In this document: positions 1-12,722 of the stretch, in pieces
How the letters are laid out: every line of letters starts with the position of its first letter
Numbering within the stretch: position 1 is the stretch's first letter
DNA from: Aralia elata
Lineage: Eukaryota; Streptophyta; Magnoliopsida; Apiales; Araliaceae
Direction of reading: 5' to 3'
Assembly (NCBI GenBank): GCA_034770075.1
Contig: CM068385.1
Coordinates: 70,872,479-70,936,478 of the forward strand
DNA: 64,000 bases
Program-made: the position numbers and the translations under genes
Notes under the pieces: model-generated
Database searches by the model: none
What the model was told of the DNA's origin: nothing
The model's input: the letters and a program-made list of their open reading frames with translations, nothing else

Positions 1-284
1 AAGAGGAGTCTTATTATTATTATTACTATTACTATTATTTAATTCCCAATTCCTAATAGGGATTGGGAATTAATTAATAGAAGTACTCTCTCATGAATTC
101 TTAATTAGATTAGAAGTATAATTAAAGGAGTTTAATTATAATAGAAACCCTAATCCTAAATAGTTTAGGGAAGGGTTATTCCTACATCTATAAATAAGAG
201 GAGTCTTATCATAAATTAGGGTTACACACTCTTGCATTAGATTGTGGAGAGTACTTGCAATTTCTATAGAGATAGAAACTAGGT
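1..284. other. AT-rich flank of the copia-like LTR, no gene
   Basis: No open reading frame is convincing here. The segment has a TATA-like string at about 190-200 followed by the words AAGAGGAGTCTTAT, which also occur at position 1. This suggests the end of another LTR or a short duplication. The TAGGT at 280-284 would be one copy of the target duplication of the neighbouring LTR, but the other copy is not visible. Confidence 0.35.
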
Positions 285-635
285 TGTTAGTTTTCAAAGG
301 CACAAAAGATATCTAGAAGGGGGGTTGAATAGATTCTTTAAAACTTTTTAACTTGTTTTCAAAAAAATGACTTATCAGTTTGATTAATTAACAAGTAATT
401 AAGCACAGCGGAATCTATGATTGATAAAATCCCCCTTAAAAATAGAACAACTATAATAGATATGATACAGCAGTGATATAATAGTTATAGCAATTATGGC
501 AGTTAAGGAGTGTAAAGAGATAGAGACAAGACTTTAAGTGGTTCGGAGCACACAAGACTCCTACTCCACTATTCTACTCCTCGAGTAGCAAATCCACTAA
601 GGATATCGTTACAACTGAATCACAAAGATTCCTTC

Positions 636-786
636 AAGACCCGCAGTCTTGGAACTCTAGTACACAACGTACTCTTCAAAGCCAGCAGCCTTGGAACTCT
701 GTAGACTAAGACCCGCAGCCTTAGAACTCTAGTACACAACGTACTCTTCAAAGCCAGCAGCCTTGGAACTCTATAGACTAAGACCC
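636..786. repeat. 72-bp tandem repeat, third copy interrupted
   Basis: The unit starting AAGACCCGCAG occurs at 636 and 708 and restarts at 780, a spacing of exactly 72 bp. The first two copies differ at only a few positions. The third is cut after seven bases by a solo LTR and resumes at 4301. Because 72 is divisible by three, a spurious repetitive ORF appears on the minus strand. Confidence 0.85.
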
Positions 787-3700
787 TGTGACGCCCCCAA
801 ATTCGGGTCTCCAACTACCCGGATTCGGTCATCACGATCTGATACAACATTCACCACCAACAACATACATCGACTAAAATGCGGAATATAACAAACATAT
901 GTTGTTCATTAGAAAGGTGTTACTAGTCCCAAGATACAATAACCTTAATTACATAACACAAAACATACCCTAAATAGTAATCAGGGTTTAAGTTACATTA
1001 ATAGCAATTTCACTAAACATAATCTAAAGCCAGCTACGTGAAGCCTATCACTTCATCTTTTCTTTACCCTTGCCCGTTCCTGATGTCTCGGGTTTAGCTG
1101 CAATGAAAGTCATGATATAGCAAGGATGAGCAACGAGTTTGCTCAGCAAGTTTAAAATACGACAATAAAGGATATATCATGATGAATGGAATATAGAAAG
1201 AGAATTCAACAATATAATTATCAGAAGCAAGAACAATTATTGCTTTTAGAACAATTGATAGTCAAGTAGACTCTGAACGATAACTTCCAAAGAAGTCAAT
1301 AGCTAGTTGACCCTCTGGTTACTGACTACAGAATAAGTACTTGAGGGGATCAGCCTCGCGTACCCTATGTGTATACATAACATTCAACTCTGTTGTTTGT
1401 ATCTTATATTAGATACGCAGGGTACTCCCCTATAATAAAAGGGGTGTTCACTTTAGTCTAAGAATCCATACCATCAATTGACGTGGATAGCTTTTATAAA
1501 AATTTCATGCAATTGTCTAACCGAACGAAGGTTCAGACTCAATCTTAAACAGTTCATGAATTATAGAACTTTGAATAATGTACGAATCCAAGACTGTACG
1601 AATTCAAATGCACCGAGTGCGAATGTCAATAATATCGATGTGGATTAATTGTAAATCGATTAAACCACTTAAGCATTCTTGGAAATAAAATTTTATGCTA
1701 CAAAACAATAGTAGCCTGCTCGAAAATAATTGAGTAGGGTTAAAGGAAACTTGCATTCAGAATATAGAAAGAACGAAGTCAAAGAACTTGCTCAATGTAA
1801 AAGTTGAGTAAGATGGAACTTGCCTGTTTGCTCAGCTACAGATAAATTCTAGCTTTAATTAACCGACCTTAGATGATCTATCATTTGATAAAGTCGACTT
1901 ATCAATTAATATAGCATAGTTATATATTGGTACACATTCTTGTGCTATTTATTTGGCAGATAAACAATTCATCATCTACATTTAATTACTATTTAACATT
2001 AGCTAAACAAAAATTAATTAATGACCTTTAGCTATTAAAATAAATGATAGCAAATCATGATTACTTATTCTTCGAATACTCAGATTATTACCCTTATTTG
2101 TCTCTAAATATGGGTTAATAATCCTTATTTACTATTTATAAAATAAATAATAAATTTATTATGGTTTAATAGCAACTAAATGATAATTGATCGCTTATTT
2201 AGTTTTAGTTGCGCTTAATTACTATTCACCTTTAAGGGTAATTGAGTAATTACTATTCCTGGTTCCTTATTCAAAAATACTTAATGTATTAATCCTCCAC
2301 ACACTTAATTATTATTTAATATTAATTAAATAATCATTAAGTATTTATTATCTTTATTTATTATATAGTGATAAATAATAAATAATTATTTTATTAACTT
2401 CATTCATACTTAATTATTATTTAACATTAATTAAATAATAATTAAATATTTATTGTCTTTATTTATTATCAATTAATAAATAATTAATTTATTGATTTTA
2501 CTCCTACTTAATTATTATTTAATAATAAATAATAATTAAATATTTATTATCCTTAATTAATTATTTTCATTAGTGTATCATTAACTCAAACAAAAACAAG
2601 TAATTAAACCAATAGTATTACAAAATGAGAGTGATAGTGGTTGCATTTGTGGTATAATGTCATCAATCAATATGGGGAGGGTCATATGGCTTCAACTGGT
2701 CCCTGCCCAGCCCCACCGTGCCGATTGGCTGCTTGCCTAGCCCATCAGCACCGAGGTGCCCCAGGCCACGGCTGTCGCTCGCGCAGAACACAGACACGAC
2801 GTTCACGGCTAAGGCGCTAACCAACCGTTGGGTTCCAGCCACAAACAGCCACAAACCAGTCGCATACAGTAAACAAAAATACTAGGATTTATATCAGCCC
2901 AAATCATATTGCTTAAAATAAAACAAAGGTACAAAACTGGCCCTTACAGACAATTCAACAAACAGTTGGTGGGCGACTCAAAATCCTTCAAAATAAGCAA
3001 CACACATAATTCCCACAACCACAATCCCTCCTTGTACCTCCTAGCCTTTCATGGCTTCTTATACATAGACTTTCCCAAACCAAAATAGCAACAGAGATTC
3101 AGTAAAACCAAACAAGGAGACAACACACGACAATATAACCCAACAATAGAAAAGAGAAGTAAAATCCTATAACGGCTACTGGGTACTAGCAGGACCATTT
3201 ATACCTTCGCGTTGGGTCGGTACAATGGTGACTCCTAGCCGCTGCTCTCCTCCTCCTCCCGAAATAGAACACAAAGCCGGCGGACATCCACCCGTTAGCC
3301 CCCCTCGATCAGTCAATTAGCTGACTAGTGATGGTGTTCTCCCTACCTCTCTCTATTTCAGACTTATCTGTCTCTAGGTTAAACTCACCAAAAATCGGCA
3401 TCTTTGCTAGGATTTGGGTTCCAATTTATAGAGTCGGGTTTGTCCAATTCGCCGGTCAATACCCCAATGGACAACCCAGTGACCAGCGGGTAGAGGGAGG
3501 TAGCTGTCGATGTCAACACCAACCCATCCGAGCCCAGCTGTCGTCAATCCTTGAGCCGTGTAGTCCCGTCGGTCGAATCGCCGATCGTTTGAATCCTTTG
3601 GTCCGTTCGTCGAGCGCTCGGTCGTTGCCCCGTTCCCAGTCGTGCCGCCGGTCCCCTCACGCCATCACGCTGTCACACTGGCCCCCACACGCCGACCTGT

Positions 3701-4300
3701 CGCGCCACTTCCCCCTTCTAATTTCTCCGTTTGATTGAGAGGCTAGGTCTGAGTTGAGAGTCTAGGGCTTAGAATCCCTTCTCTACTCGGTTATCCCCCA
3801 ATTAAGTTACCGATTGCCCAAATCAATTAGGAATGGAGCCGACCCACTCGCCCTGATCCAACCCGATTGGCCCAACAGGAAAATAACAAGGAAAAATGGG
3901 TTCAGCCAAATAAGAGGGAAATGGGCCAGTCGACAAAAGAAGTGATCCAATTAAATTAATAACATTATGTTTCTACTATTTAAATTAAATAACTAATTCA
4001 ATTAATTAGTTATTTAAAATATTTGGTTTAACAATAATTCCTCATTCGAATTATTTAATCCGATAATAGTAAAATGAAATTATTTATTTAATTTTTTCAA
4101 ATTTTCTTGCCAACAAATTCTTAGGGTTAAATCACTAATTTATTCGAACTATCAGTGAATCCCTTTAATGTAAGGAAAATTATTAGACCATATAATTAAA
4201 TAATACCTATATAGATCCAATTAAGCCCGTAAAATTAAATAAAATAATTTCTCATATCAGAATAATTTGGTAATAAGGTTTAAAATTCTTGGACATTACA
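787..4300. mobile_element. Solo LTR, copy A (3,514 bp)
   Basis: The block begins TGTGACGCCCCCAAATTC and ends GGACATTACA, with TG...CA ends. It is flanked by the perfect 5-bp duplication GACCC (782-786 and 4301-4305). Its terminus does not occur twice inside, so it is a solo LTR rather than a full element. Copies B (8037-11561) and C (29582-32112) share both ends and an internal region with words such as GATATAGCAAGG...GCTCAGCAAGTTT. The 2650-3960 part is richer in GC than the rest, and its open frame at 3328-3738 resembles no known protein. The family is probably a Ty3/gypsy lineage with very long LTRs, which is inference. Confidence 0.8.
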
Positions 4301-5191
4301 GACCCGCAGCCTTAGAATCTCTTGTACCCTTTGGTACTCAGCAAGTCCAACAAACTTGACTTTAGTTGGTCACTTGTTGACCCTTTCACTTGATGGAAAG
4401 TGTGTGTTTTGTTGCTACTAAGTTGCTTGAAGCATATAGTCTGATGAACTCAGTAGCGAAGCAAGATGTTCGTCTTTGATCGTAGAATGATACTTTGACA
4501 GATCTTGATTTCTTTTCGTTGTTCTTGCTTAATTGTAATCTTCAATCTGTCTGTCTTATGTAGATGTTTCTGAAAATCTTTCCGTTGAAATGTGGCCATT
4601 GCATCTAATACTCCCGTTGAGATGTGTTGCAGAACTTAGGAATAGTTTATTCCCTGTTGACCGCAGTAGTGGGATAAGTCAGCTTCCATTAGTTTGCACC
4701 ATGATAGTGGTAGAAATAGTGCTCTGAATATCTGCAAACCCTAGCTGTTTGTCCCCCACTGACTTGAATCTTTGTTTAGTTCATTTTAGTATTCAGCAAC
4801 TGTCTTGGGCAGGTCATTCTACTGATCAATCAATATGAGCAACTTAGAATATTTAATTCAGATCTGGGTTGCTTGTCTGACGTGCTGACTCTACGATCTT
4901 GCTAGTCGTAGTGTCGTCAGTGTGATTGTAGAGTTGCTTATCTGACAGCTCTACAATCTTTAGATACGACTTGATGCTTGCAGACGTTCATTGTGATCTT
5001 CACATTTCACTTTGATTACTCCAAGATAGCATCAATGCTTAGCCTTGTGTTCTTCTTCAGAAGTGCTGATTTAATCCTTGAAAACACTGGTAGAGACAAC
5101 TCTACGATTCTGCACTTGGTTGTAGACAGCCTTTGGGAATCGTAAAGTGACTGGCTATATTAACTCTACGATCCTGAGAGTTAGCATTGTG
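4301..5191. other. Continuation of the split LTR, rich in CTCTACGATC words
   Basis: This is the distal part of the copia-like LTR after the solo-LTR insertion. The words CTCTACGATC or CTCTACAATC recur at irregular spacing and grade into the regular 21-bp array that follows. No gene is seen. Confidence 0.5.
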
Positions 5192-5350
5192 AGGCCGAGA
5201 CAACTCTACGATCTGCCGAGAGAGCACTACATCCTGCCGAGAGTGCTTTACGTTCTGCCGAGAGAACTCTACAATCTGTCGAGAGAGCTTTACGTCCTGC
5301 CGAGAGTGCTCTATGTTCTGCCGAGAGAACTCTACGATCTGTCGAGCTTC
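5192..5350. repeat. 21-bp tandem array with 63-bp higher-order period
   Basis: Six full units starting CTGCCGAGAG (or CTGTCGAGAG) occupy 5213-5338, with an imperfect unit before and a partial one after. Units 1, 2 and 3 match units 4, 5 and 6 better than they match each other, so the array is a dimer of a 63-bp trimer. It reads as a seven-residue repeat on the + strand, but the ORF has no context supporting a protein. It lies inside the copia-like LTR. Confidence 0.85.
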
Positions 5351-5729
5351 ACTCTACGTTTGCCTGGCAAACTCTGCAATGACATACTTTAACTCTGCGA
5401 GGTTGGCTGACTGCTCTACGATCCTTCACTGGATGTTTGTGCAGTACTCTACGATCAGTCTATTTCAGCACACAAGATCAACCTAACACTTTTGATCTTT
5501 TCTAAGTCCTTGTACATCATATTTTTTAAGGACTTTACAACACTTATTATTACAAATATGCTTCGATCAGATAGATATTCAATTCAGCTTAGATCATCCT
5601 AACATATTTGATCTTTTCATTCTAAATCCCTGTACATATGTATTTCATTAAGGACTTTATAATTCAGCTACTGATACACATATACATTAGTACCACAACA
5701 TCAAATTTAAAGCCATGTGATTCCTAACA

Positions 5730-5740
5730 ATCTCCCCCTA
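5730..5740 (-). other. Polypurine tract of the minus-strand copia-like element
   Basis: On the minus strand TAGGGGGAGAT directly precedes the LTR start TGTTAGG at 5729. This is the plus-strand primer site used in reverse transcription and it fixes the orientation and LTR boundary of the element. Confidence 0.7.
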
Positions 5741-5944
5741 TTTGATGTTGACATAAACCAGTAGTTTTTGAATCATATCATCAATTCTAATGTAAATGTT
5801 TATAAAATTAAACATGTCTTATAGTACAGTGAGCAACTGTATTTCTAGATAAAATCAAGAGTTTTATTGATGATCATATGAATATTACATTATATGGCAG
5901 TTACATTAATAAAGAGAAAGAAAAATTACAAACAATTTCAAACC

Positions 5945-7341
5945 TTAGTTCCTTCTTCCTCTTGCTCCTCTCTTGGCCCTTGGAGGATTGGCCCTTTCAT
6001 ATTCAACTCTTCTTTTGTAGATTTCCCTGCCTTCTTCAGTTATTCGTTGGAAATCTTCAATCTGCTCTTGACTAAGGCCAGAAGAGGGCATATGACTTCC
6101 TCCTTCACCATAGGGGTGAGTCCCAGGCAAGTGTCAATTTAACAATACAGGATTACCTGATGGTATGTGAACTCCTGTTGAAGTTACATCAGGTATTCTT
6201 CTGTAGGATCCAGGGACTTCACTCCTTATGGGAATGGCATTTATGGGCTCTTCAATTGGAATTGATGACTCGAACTGCCTTGGTTGCTCTTTTTCACCTA
6301 CTGCTGCTTGATTCTCCCTTTTCTTTACCTTTTATTTTCTCCCCCTTTATGTCAACATCTAGAGTTCAAACCTCTTGGGAGAGCTGTTGTATACCCCTGC
6401 ACCAATTCTTGCATTTGAGACCGAGACTGAGTGTTGTCAGCTCTTTGTTCAACTAATTGAGCGTTAGTCCTTTCCCGTTGTTAGTGCATCAGAGCGAGGG
6501 CATTATCAGTCATTTCCATCTGTTGGAGGGATAGGCGTTGGAAGTTATTGATGGAGGTGCTCAGATCAAAGAGTTTCTCAGTTACTAACTTGTTCTGAGC
6601 TGTCTGAGACTCCTGAAGGGAAAGAACTGCCGATTTGTGATCAGTAATTTCTTTTTGATAGAGTATGTCCCTTCTGTCAATGTCGTCCATTAACTCTTTG
6701 ATAATTTCTCTTAACCTTTTAGTCAGTTCAGTACCAAGATTATTGGAGTGAGCATTGGCAGCATCAACAAGTTCGTTAAACCTTCTATGGAGGGTGAGAG
6801 AATTGACTTCAAGATTCTCCTCCATATCTTTAGCCATACCGACTGTGAGATCAGTCAATTCATCTGTAGTGGGGATGAGTTTGACACGCTCAAGAATTTG
6901 CATGATCTCTAGTGAAGATTCTTCCTTATTGCTTCCTTGGAGATTTGCCAGAGCGATAGCCAGGTCAAAATATTCATTATGGGAGGAGGATGGGACATCA
7001 GCAGGAATGGTTGGGGCATTTGTTTGAAGTATGGGAGAGTGAGCAGTTTGATTGTCATTCGTAGGGTCATCACACTCTACGATCGTAGAGTCGATCATAG
7101 GGTAGGTTGACTCTACGTTTTGAGTTTGGAGAGTGAGCTGAGCATCAGTCGTAGAGTTTAGGGACTCTATGACCGGAAATGGTTGGGCATCTGGTTCATC
7201 AGGGACAGAGTTTTGAGACCATGTAACTGGAAGTGGATTCCTTGGATCAAAGATGACCTCATTCCATCTTGGTATTTCATCAAAAAGATAGTAATTTGGC
7301 AATGGAGAGTGATTTAACTTAAATGATGAAGGAATGAACAA
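5945..7341 (-). pseudogene. Last ORF of the copia-like element (env-like position), broken
   Basis: An open frame of 286 codons runs from 7341 to 6481, and a basic C-terminal piece (ending near RAKRGARGRRN) lies in another frame at 6130-5945, just before the polypurine tract. The N-terminal half is acidic and rich in S, T, P and D. The C-terminal half (about residues 150-280) is rich in heptad-like L/I spacing and probably coiled coil. I recognise no enzyme motif, zinc knuckle or clear membrane segment. An ORF at this place, between pol and the 3' LTR, is typical of the env-like ORF of SIRE-type plant copia elements. The upstream gag-pol is absent because the element is cut near 7360. Function is unknown. 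Confidence 0.45.
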
Positions 7342-7670
7342 TGAGTACCCTAGCTGAGATTATTGTTGTGATGTGTCCTATAGGTCGATGACTACTTCGT
7401 ACCATGTGTCCGTGATATAGTCCTTTTAAGGTCTGATTGATTTGGTGGAAATTGCATACACACACTATGGGATTGTAACTATTGTGAATTGATGACTAAA
7501 GTGTCTGATAAGTTTATACAGGTTTAACTGTTGTAAGTTATTGTACGATCTTGGAGGCTATGAATTGATTCATGATTATTAGGAGTAGGATGCATGTTCT
7601 TAATTTTTTGGGATTTATTTATTGTTAGTTTTTGCTTGAGGACAAGCAAATATTTAAGTTTGGGGGTATT
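7342..7670 (+). other. 3' internal end and polypurine tract of a Tat/Athila-type gypsy
   Basis: There is no ORF. The strings GCTTGAGGACAAGCAA and AAGTTTGGGGGTATT immediately before an LTR start are the usual 3' end of internal DNA in plant Tat/Athila gypsy elements. The same arrangement recurs at 14660-14706, so two diverged copies of this internal end flank the LTR-protease unit between them. Confidence 0.65.
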
Positions 7671-10600
7671 TGATGAGTAGATTTTATATCTATTAATTGG
7701 GTATGTTTGACTTGATTATTTTGCTTTTCTTAAGAGTTTTTAGTAGTATTTTAGTGCATTTTAGTAGTTTTTGTGAATAACTGATTTTAGCCTGTGATTG
7801 TGTAAATAACGGAGATTATTGCAAGTTTAGCCTGAATTTGTTGCTACAGGTGATAATGATTGTTTGGCGAAAGTAAACGAGTGACCAAGTTTTAGTAGCT
7901 GCAATTCATGAGGAAGATTGGCCAAAACAGATGAACAAAAGAGAATTAAAGATAGCCAGGGTTTTGGAGCCGCGGCGCTCAAAGGTGCAAGCCGAGGCGC
8001 GCGAATAAATGATCAAGAGTCGCGGCGCACTAAACCTGTGACACCCCCAAATTCGGGTTTCCTAACCTCGAATTCGGTGCTCACGATACCCAACAACAAC
8101 AACATACTTTCTAACTAATGCGGAATAAAAAACATAAATTGTTTATCGAAATAGTAATAAAGTCTTACAATCATGGTCCCAAGGTTCTTTAACCTTAACT
8201 TACTCTTAATACATTAAGGAGTTCACATAACCAAATAACAATTCAAGATAAACTAGTACATAAGCCTTATCAGGCGACTACTCTTACACCTTCCCTTTTT
8301 CTTTGTCCCCTTTAGACGTTTTTGCCTTAACTAAAATAAAGATCATGATATAGCAAGGGTAAGCAACTAATTTGCTTAGCAAGTTTATATACAAGGGAGA
8401 TATATCATGATTAGAAGGAAGTTTCGCTTTCAATGTTCAACAACAGTATAAAATTATGAAGGAACAAGAATTAATAGTCAGCAGTTGAATTTTTGGATAC
8501 TCAAATGACAATTACTGAGTGGTTTGAAATAACCATGGACATTTGCCAAGGTTCTCAGCATTTAAACTGGACCTCTTAAAAAGTTTTGGTAATCAAGGGG
8601 ATCAGCCTTTCATACCCCGTGATTTATGCATAAACACTTAATAAACCAGCATTGCTATCATGCCTTAATTAAATTTATCCTTTTCTCAGCCAAGAGTTCT
8701 TACCATAGCAATTTAATAAGAACAGCTTTTAAAATACATTTGATTTAATAAATTTAGACGTGGTTGATCTAGCTGATACAATTAGCATAGATCTATCTCA
8801 TAAACAATTCATGCTTGAAAGAACTTTAATTTAATTCACAGTTCAATAATAATAGAATAAGAATTCAATTGCACAAGGTGCGAATCTCAATAATCAGTAT
8901 AGATGTGAATAATCAACAAAAATTATTCACTAACATGCTTCGGAAATAATAACTCGAGTTTGAGTTAGGGAACTTGCCTGTTTGCTCAGCTACAAATAAT
9001 TCTAGCTTTAACTAATTGGCCTTGAAGGACCTAACATTGATAAAGTCGATCTATCACTTAGTATTGTGTAGTTGTACGTCTATACGTTCACTAAGGAACT
9101 TATCTACCACATAAGTTAAACACTTCATATTCAAATAGCTCATTTCTCATTTGATTACCATTCAATATTAATTAAATGGGAATCAATTAATTATCTTTAG
9201 TTATTATCTATCGAATAATAAATTAGGTTTAATTATTACTCATTCAATAATATTTTCATAAAGTTTTAATCTTAATATTTCTTTATTTACTTAAAAAAAA
9301 TATCAAATTCTTATATTACAAATATCATAGTAGTATTTTAATAAGTTATTAGGCGACTAAACAATTTATTTTGATTGTTTTGCCCTTTATTAAATAACTT
9401 ATTTAATACCCATAAAAGGTCATAAATATTATTTATCATAATAGATTATCAAAATATCTCACATAGGTTAGATTACACTATAATAGGAGTACCTAAGCTT
9501 TAATATCCTATTTTCCTCATTTATGACATTATTTAACCATTTATTTCTTTTTAACCATAACTATAATATTATTATGAAAAATAGCAAACAAGTTCTGAAA
9601 ATTATTATCTTCTGGATCTGGACATTATATGACCCAACAATAATTTATAAATTTTCCTGAAATTTTAGAAAGTGATTTACTATTTTTAAAGTACTCAAAA
9701 CCTCCGAATTTTGTTACATTTTTCATAAATCGAGTTTTGCTCAGACAATTCTGATATTTTTAGGGTACACTCTCATAATATATATAAACATACTGTAAAC
9801 ATTTCATATTTTTTCAAGGTATACACAGTGAGTAATCCGGGTAAGAATATTTAGGAGTCCTTCACGGTAAAAGCCATTACACAAAAACCACACATCGAAA
9901 CGTGTTCGTTCTTTTTTTTACCTGTAAATAATTCTTAAGGTACCTCTGTGATTTTTTCTATATTTTTAAAAGATCCATAACTGGCCAAAACAACCTTTGG
10001 AAAAACGGGGACAGCAAGCTTTTAGGGTTTTAAGGCTTTAAGCTTTATAGCTGGACTGTTTTGGAAAAATAACCTCCAAGGCTTCAAAAATTATTGGATT
10101 TGTGTTCTACCACTTGGATTTACTAGATAACTCATGTATCTAGCACCCCTCCCCCTTTGACGGATCACAAATCCAAGTTGTAAAACTTAAGTTACACAAG
10201 ATTTAGTGGAAGGAAAAACTAGGGTTTCACCCCTAGGAGAACATATGCTCACTTTCTTCTTCTAAATCTTTGATCTAACACTCAAGATACTTAGTTCCAT
10301 ACATGATGATATGTAGAACTAGGGTATCTTGGGTATTAGTTCATAACCCCATCAAAACTTGCTATCTTGCTATAATACCAAATAGAAGAAGGAAATGAAG
10401 ATTTAGGTTATACCTTGTTCTGGTAGCAACCTTCCTTGATCTACTAAAGTAAGATATGAACTTAGGGTGCACTAATCAAGCTAGCACCCCTCTCCTTCCC
10501 CTCAAGAACCCAACCCCTTTCTCTTTTTTCTCTCCTTGTATTCTGCTAGCTTGGGAGAAAAATAGAAGAAGAAGAATAGGAGAAAAATGAAGAGAAAATG

Positions 10601-12721
10601 AAATGTGGTGATTCAAGAATGTATCTTGCAATATAGTTAGATACAACTAGGAGTATAACTAATATCCCTCATATCTTTGTTGTCCCTTGGATAAAAGACT
10701 TACTAATTGAATAATAGCAAGATACCTCTACATTTTATCATCATGGGGCTAGTGAGAGCTTTGTGTCACTAGGGTGGCTAGTTGATATCTTAGGAGGCTA
10801 CTTGACATCCTAGGTAGCTATACCACCAAGTCTAAAATCCAACTTCCAGCACAAGCTAGATAATACTTTAATTAAAATTTGAAAAACCAACTTGCTCTTT
10901 CTCTCTCTATGGTCCATGGCATATGAGGGATTTTTGTCCCAAAATGATGTCTCAAATATACCACCATTAAATCAATTAGTGCTACATCTTTAAATTACCA
11001 AGTGGGCTAGGTTTTGGGTAATACCTCAAATACACTTTGGGCTTAGAATTAAATAATTGGACTAATGAAACCATACCTATTTAAATGCAATATAGGGCCT
11101 TTTAATTTAACCCAATGATAGCTCATTTAATATGTCACACAATTAATACCCAAATCCATGATTAATATAAATAATTGGTCTAGGTTCATTAATGAAGTAA
11201 CTTAGTCACTTAGTAAATAAATTACTAAATTGACTATTAATATTATTATTCAATTTGGTCATATCTCATTAACCACTACATTAATTAACTCACACATTTT
11301 ATTTACTAACTATATTCAATTTACTTGAATATTTAATTTAGTAAATGATTTGCCAACTTTATGGATATAAAGCCTTAGGGTTTGCTCACTAGTTTAAATA
11401 TACTACTAGTGACTCCCCTAACACAAAGTAGATCAATAAATCACATAGTCACATAATCCACCAATACACCCAAAGGTTTAAATAGGAACACAAAGCTAAC
11501 TCATTAAAATTAAATCATATATTTAATTAATAATGACGTTTAAAATTTCACGGGTATTACAAAACTAAGAGCCGCGACGCATTAAATACAAAGGACCGGA
11601 GTTGCGGTGCATGAACTCAAGAGCCGCGGTGCTCGGACGCGGAATGGCGCGCGCGTGTTGCCACACGCCCGGTAGATTTGTTTCCTTTGGCTAAAGATTT
11701 GGTTTTATTTACGCTTATCATGTATGGGTTAGATCTTATTAGTAGTTAGTAATAGACTAATAAATAGGGTTTTTCATTCATTCATTGAAAAAGGGGAACA
11801 CAGACACATTTTTAGGTATTCAAAGATATTATTTCAATACGTAGAAAATAAGGGTTTGATTAGAGCTTTATTCCAGAGGAGAACTGAGGTTCAGGAGGAA
11901 GATCAGATTTGACAGAGTTTATTTTTTCTCTTTTATTTCTTTATTTGTAATCTAGAATGGGTTCTAATAAATTATTGATGTTCTTTACTTTTATTATGAA
12001 CTAACTCTTTTAGTTAAGGATTCAATGGAACCCGATAATAATTTTATTTAATATTTATTAATTCTTTTTATTCAAGTTGATTATGGATTGAATTGTTTAT
12101 TATATCGTGTTTTACTTGTACAATTACCTGATCAATAATTATTAGATGGACTTAGATGACATTTGACAATGGAATTTAGGTTAAGATCTGGATATAATAA
12201 CTTGTGATTAGTAATTCTTTTCAGAATAAGAATTGTTAATTGAATGCTAATTTTGTGGACGGGATAGGAATATACCCGAATACCGCAACCAACTGTTGGA
12301 AAATAATCGTAATGAATTTGTTATTATTGTTTCTCATAGAAATATAGGGAAATTGAAAATAATAGGTATGCTTTGTAATTATTCGAAAGGTAGTTATAAT
12401 AATTATTAGTGATTTTTCGTTGACAATTATGATTACTCAGTTTAATAGAAGAATGATAGTATTACCTAAATGATTCATCAGGGAAAATTGACTCCTTAAC
12501 CTTTTTATTTATTGATTTAATATTTTAGTAGTTGATTATTTAATTAATTCACTCATTCGATATCTTAATAATCTAGATTAAATTAATTGATGCATAATTA
12601 GTGTTTAGAATTACGTAGGTTATAATTCGCTCCTCGTGGGTTCGACACTCTACTTTCACTTTATTACTTGATTGACCGTGTATACTTGCACGTAAATTGC
12701 TAGTATAGATTTAGCCCATCA
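7671..12721 (+). mobile_element. LTR of a Tat/Athila-type gypsy, interrupted by solo LTR copy B
   Basis: The LTR starts TGATGAGTAG after a polypurine tract at 7658-7670 and ends AGCCCATCA at 12721. Removing copy B and one target duplication leaves about 1.5 kb. The left part carries GC-rich words of the type GCCGCGGCGC repeated several times on both sides of the insertion (about 7968-8030 and 11570-11650). A matching LTR start with roughly 75 percent identity lies at 14707. No coding sequence is present. Confidence 0.65.
8037..11561. mobile_element. Solo LTR, copy B (3,525 bp)
   Basis: It begins TGTGACACCCCCAAATTC and ends CGGGTATTACA. Flanks are AAACC (8032-8036) and AAACT (11562-11566), a 5-bp duplication with one mismatch. 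Length is within 11 bp of copy A and the first 400 bp share clear words with it. It interrupts the GC-rich repeat zone of a gypsy LTR. There is no ORF of note. Confidence 0.75.
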
Positions 12722-12722
12722 T

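Larger units (their letters stand above)
285..5729 (-). mobile_element. 3' LTR of a minus-strand copia-like element, split by a later insertion
   Basis: Read on the minus strand, the LTR begins TGTTAGGAATC at 5729, directly after a polypurine tract, and probably ends CTAACA at 285, giving the expected TG...CA ends. Without the 3.5-kb solo LTR inserted at 787-4300, its length would be about 1.9 kb. It contains the C-rich string next to CTAGA at 312-330 that is common near the end of long plant copia LTRs, a 72-bp tandem repeat and a 21-bp tandem repeat. No gene is encoded. The low-coordinate boundary rests only on the CTAACA end. SIRE-type copia is the most likely family, from LTR length and the adjacent ORF, but this is inference. 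Confidence 0.55.

Noticed and set aside
620..814. Repetitive minus-strand frame
   Set aside because: It is produced by the 72-bp tandem repeat (multiple of three) and crosses the insertion junction.
3328..3738. 136-codon open frame in solo LTR copy A
   Set aside because: It lies wholly inside an LTR, has no recognisable domain and reflects the local GC-rich composition.
5192..5350. CRISPR-like array
   Set aside because: Units are contiguous without unique spacers and the DNA is plant nuclear.
5147..5392. Heptad-like repeat protein
   Set aside because: The open frame is a by-product of the 21-bp array in an LTR; no flanking coding context.
7918..8118. 66-codon frame
   Set aside because: It spans the junction between a gypsy LTR and the solo LTR inserted into it.
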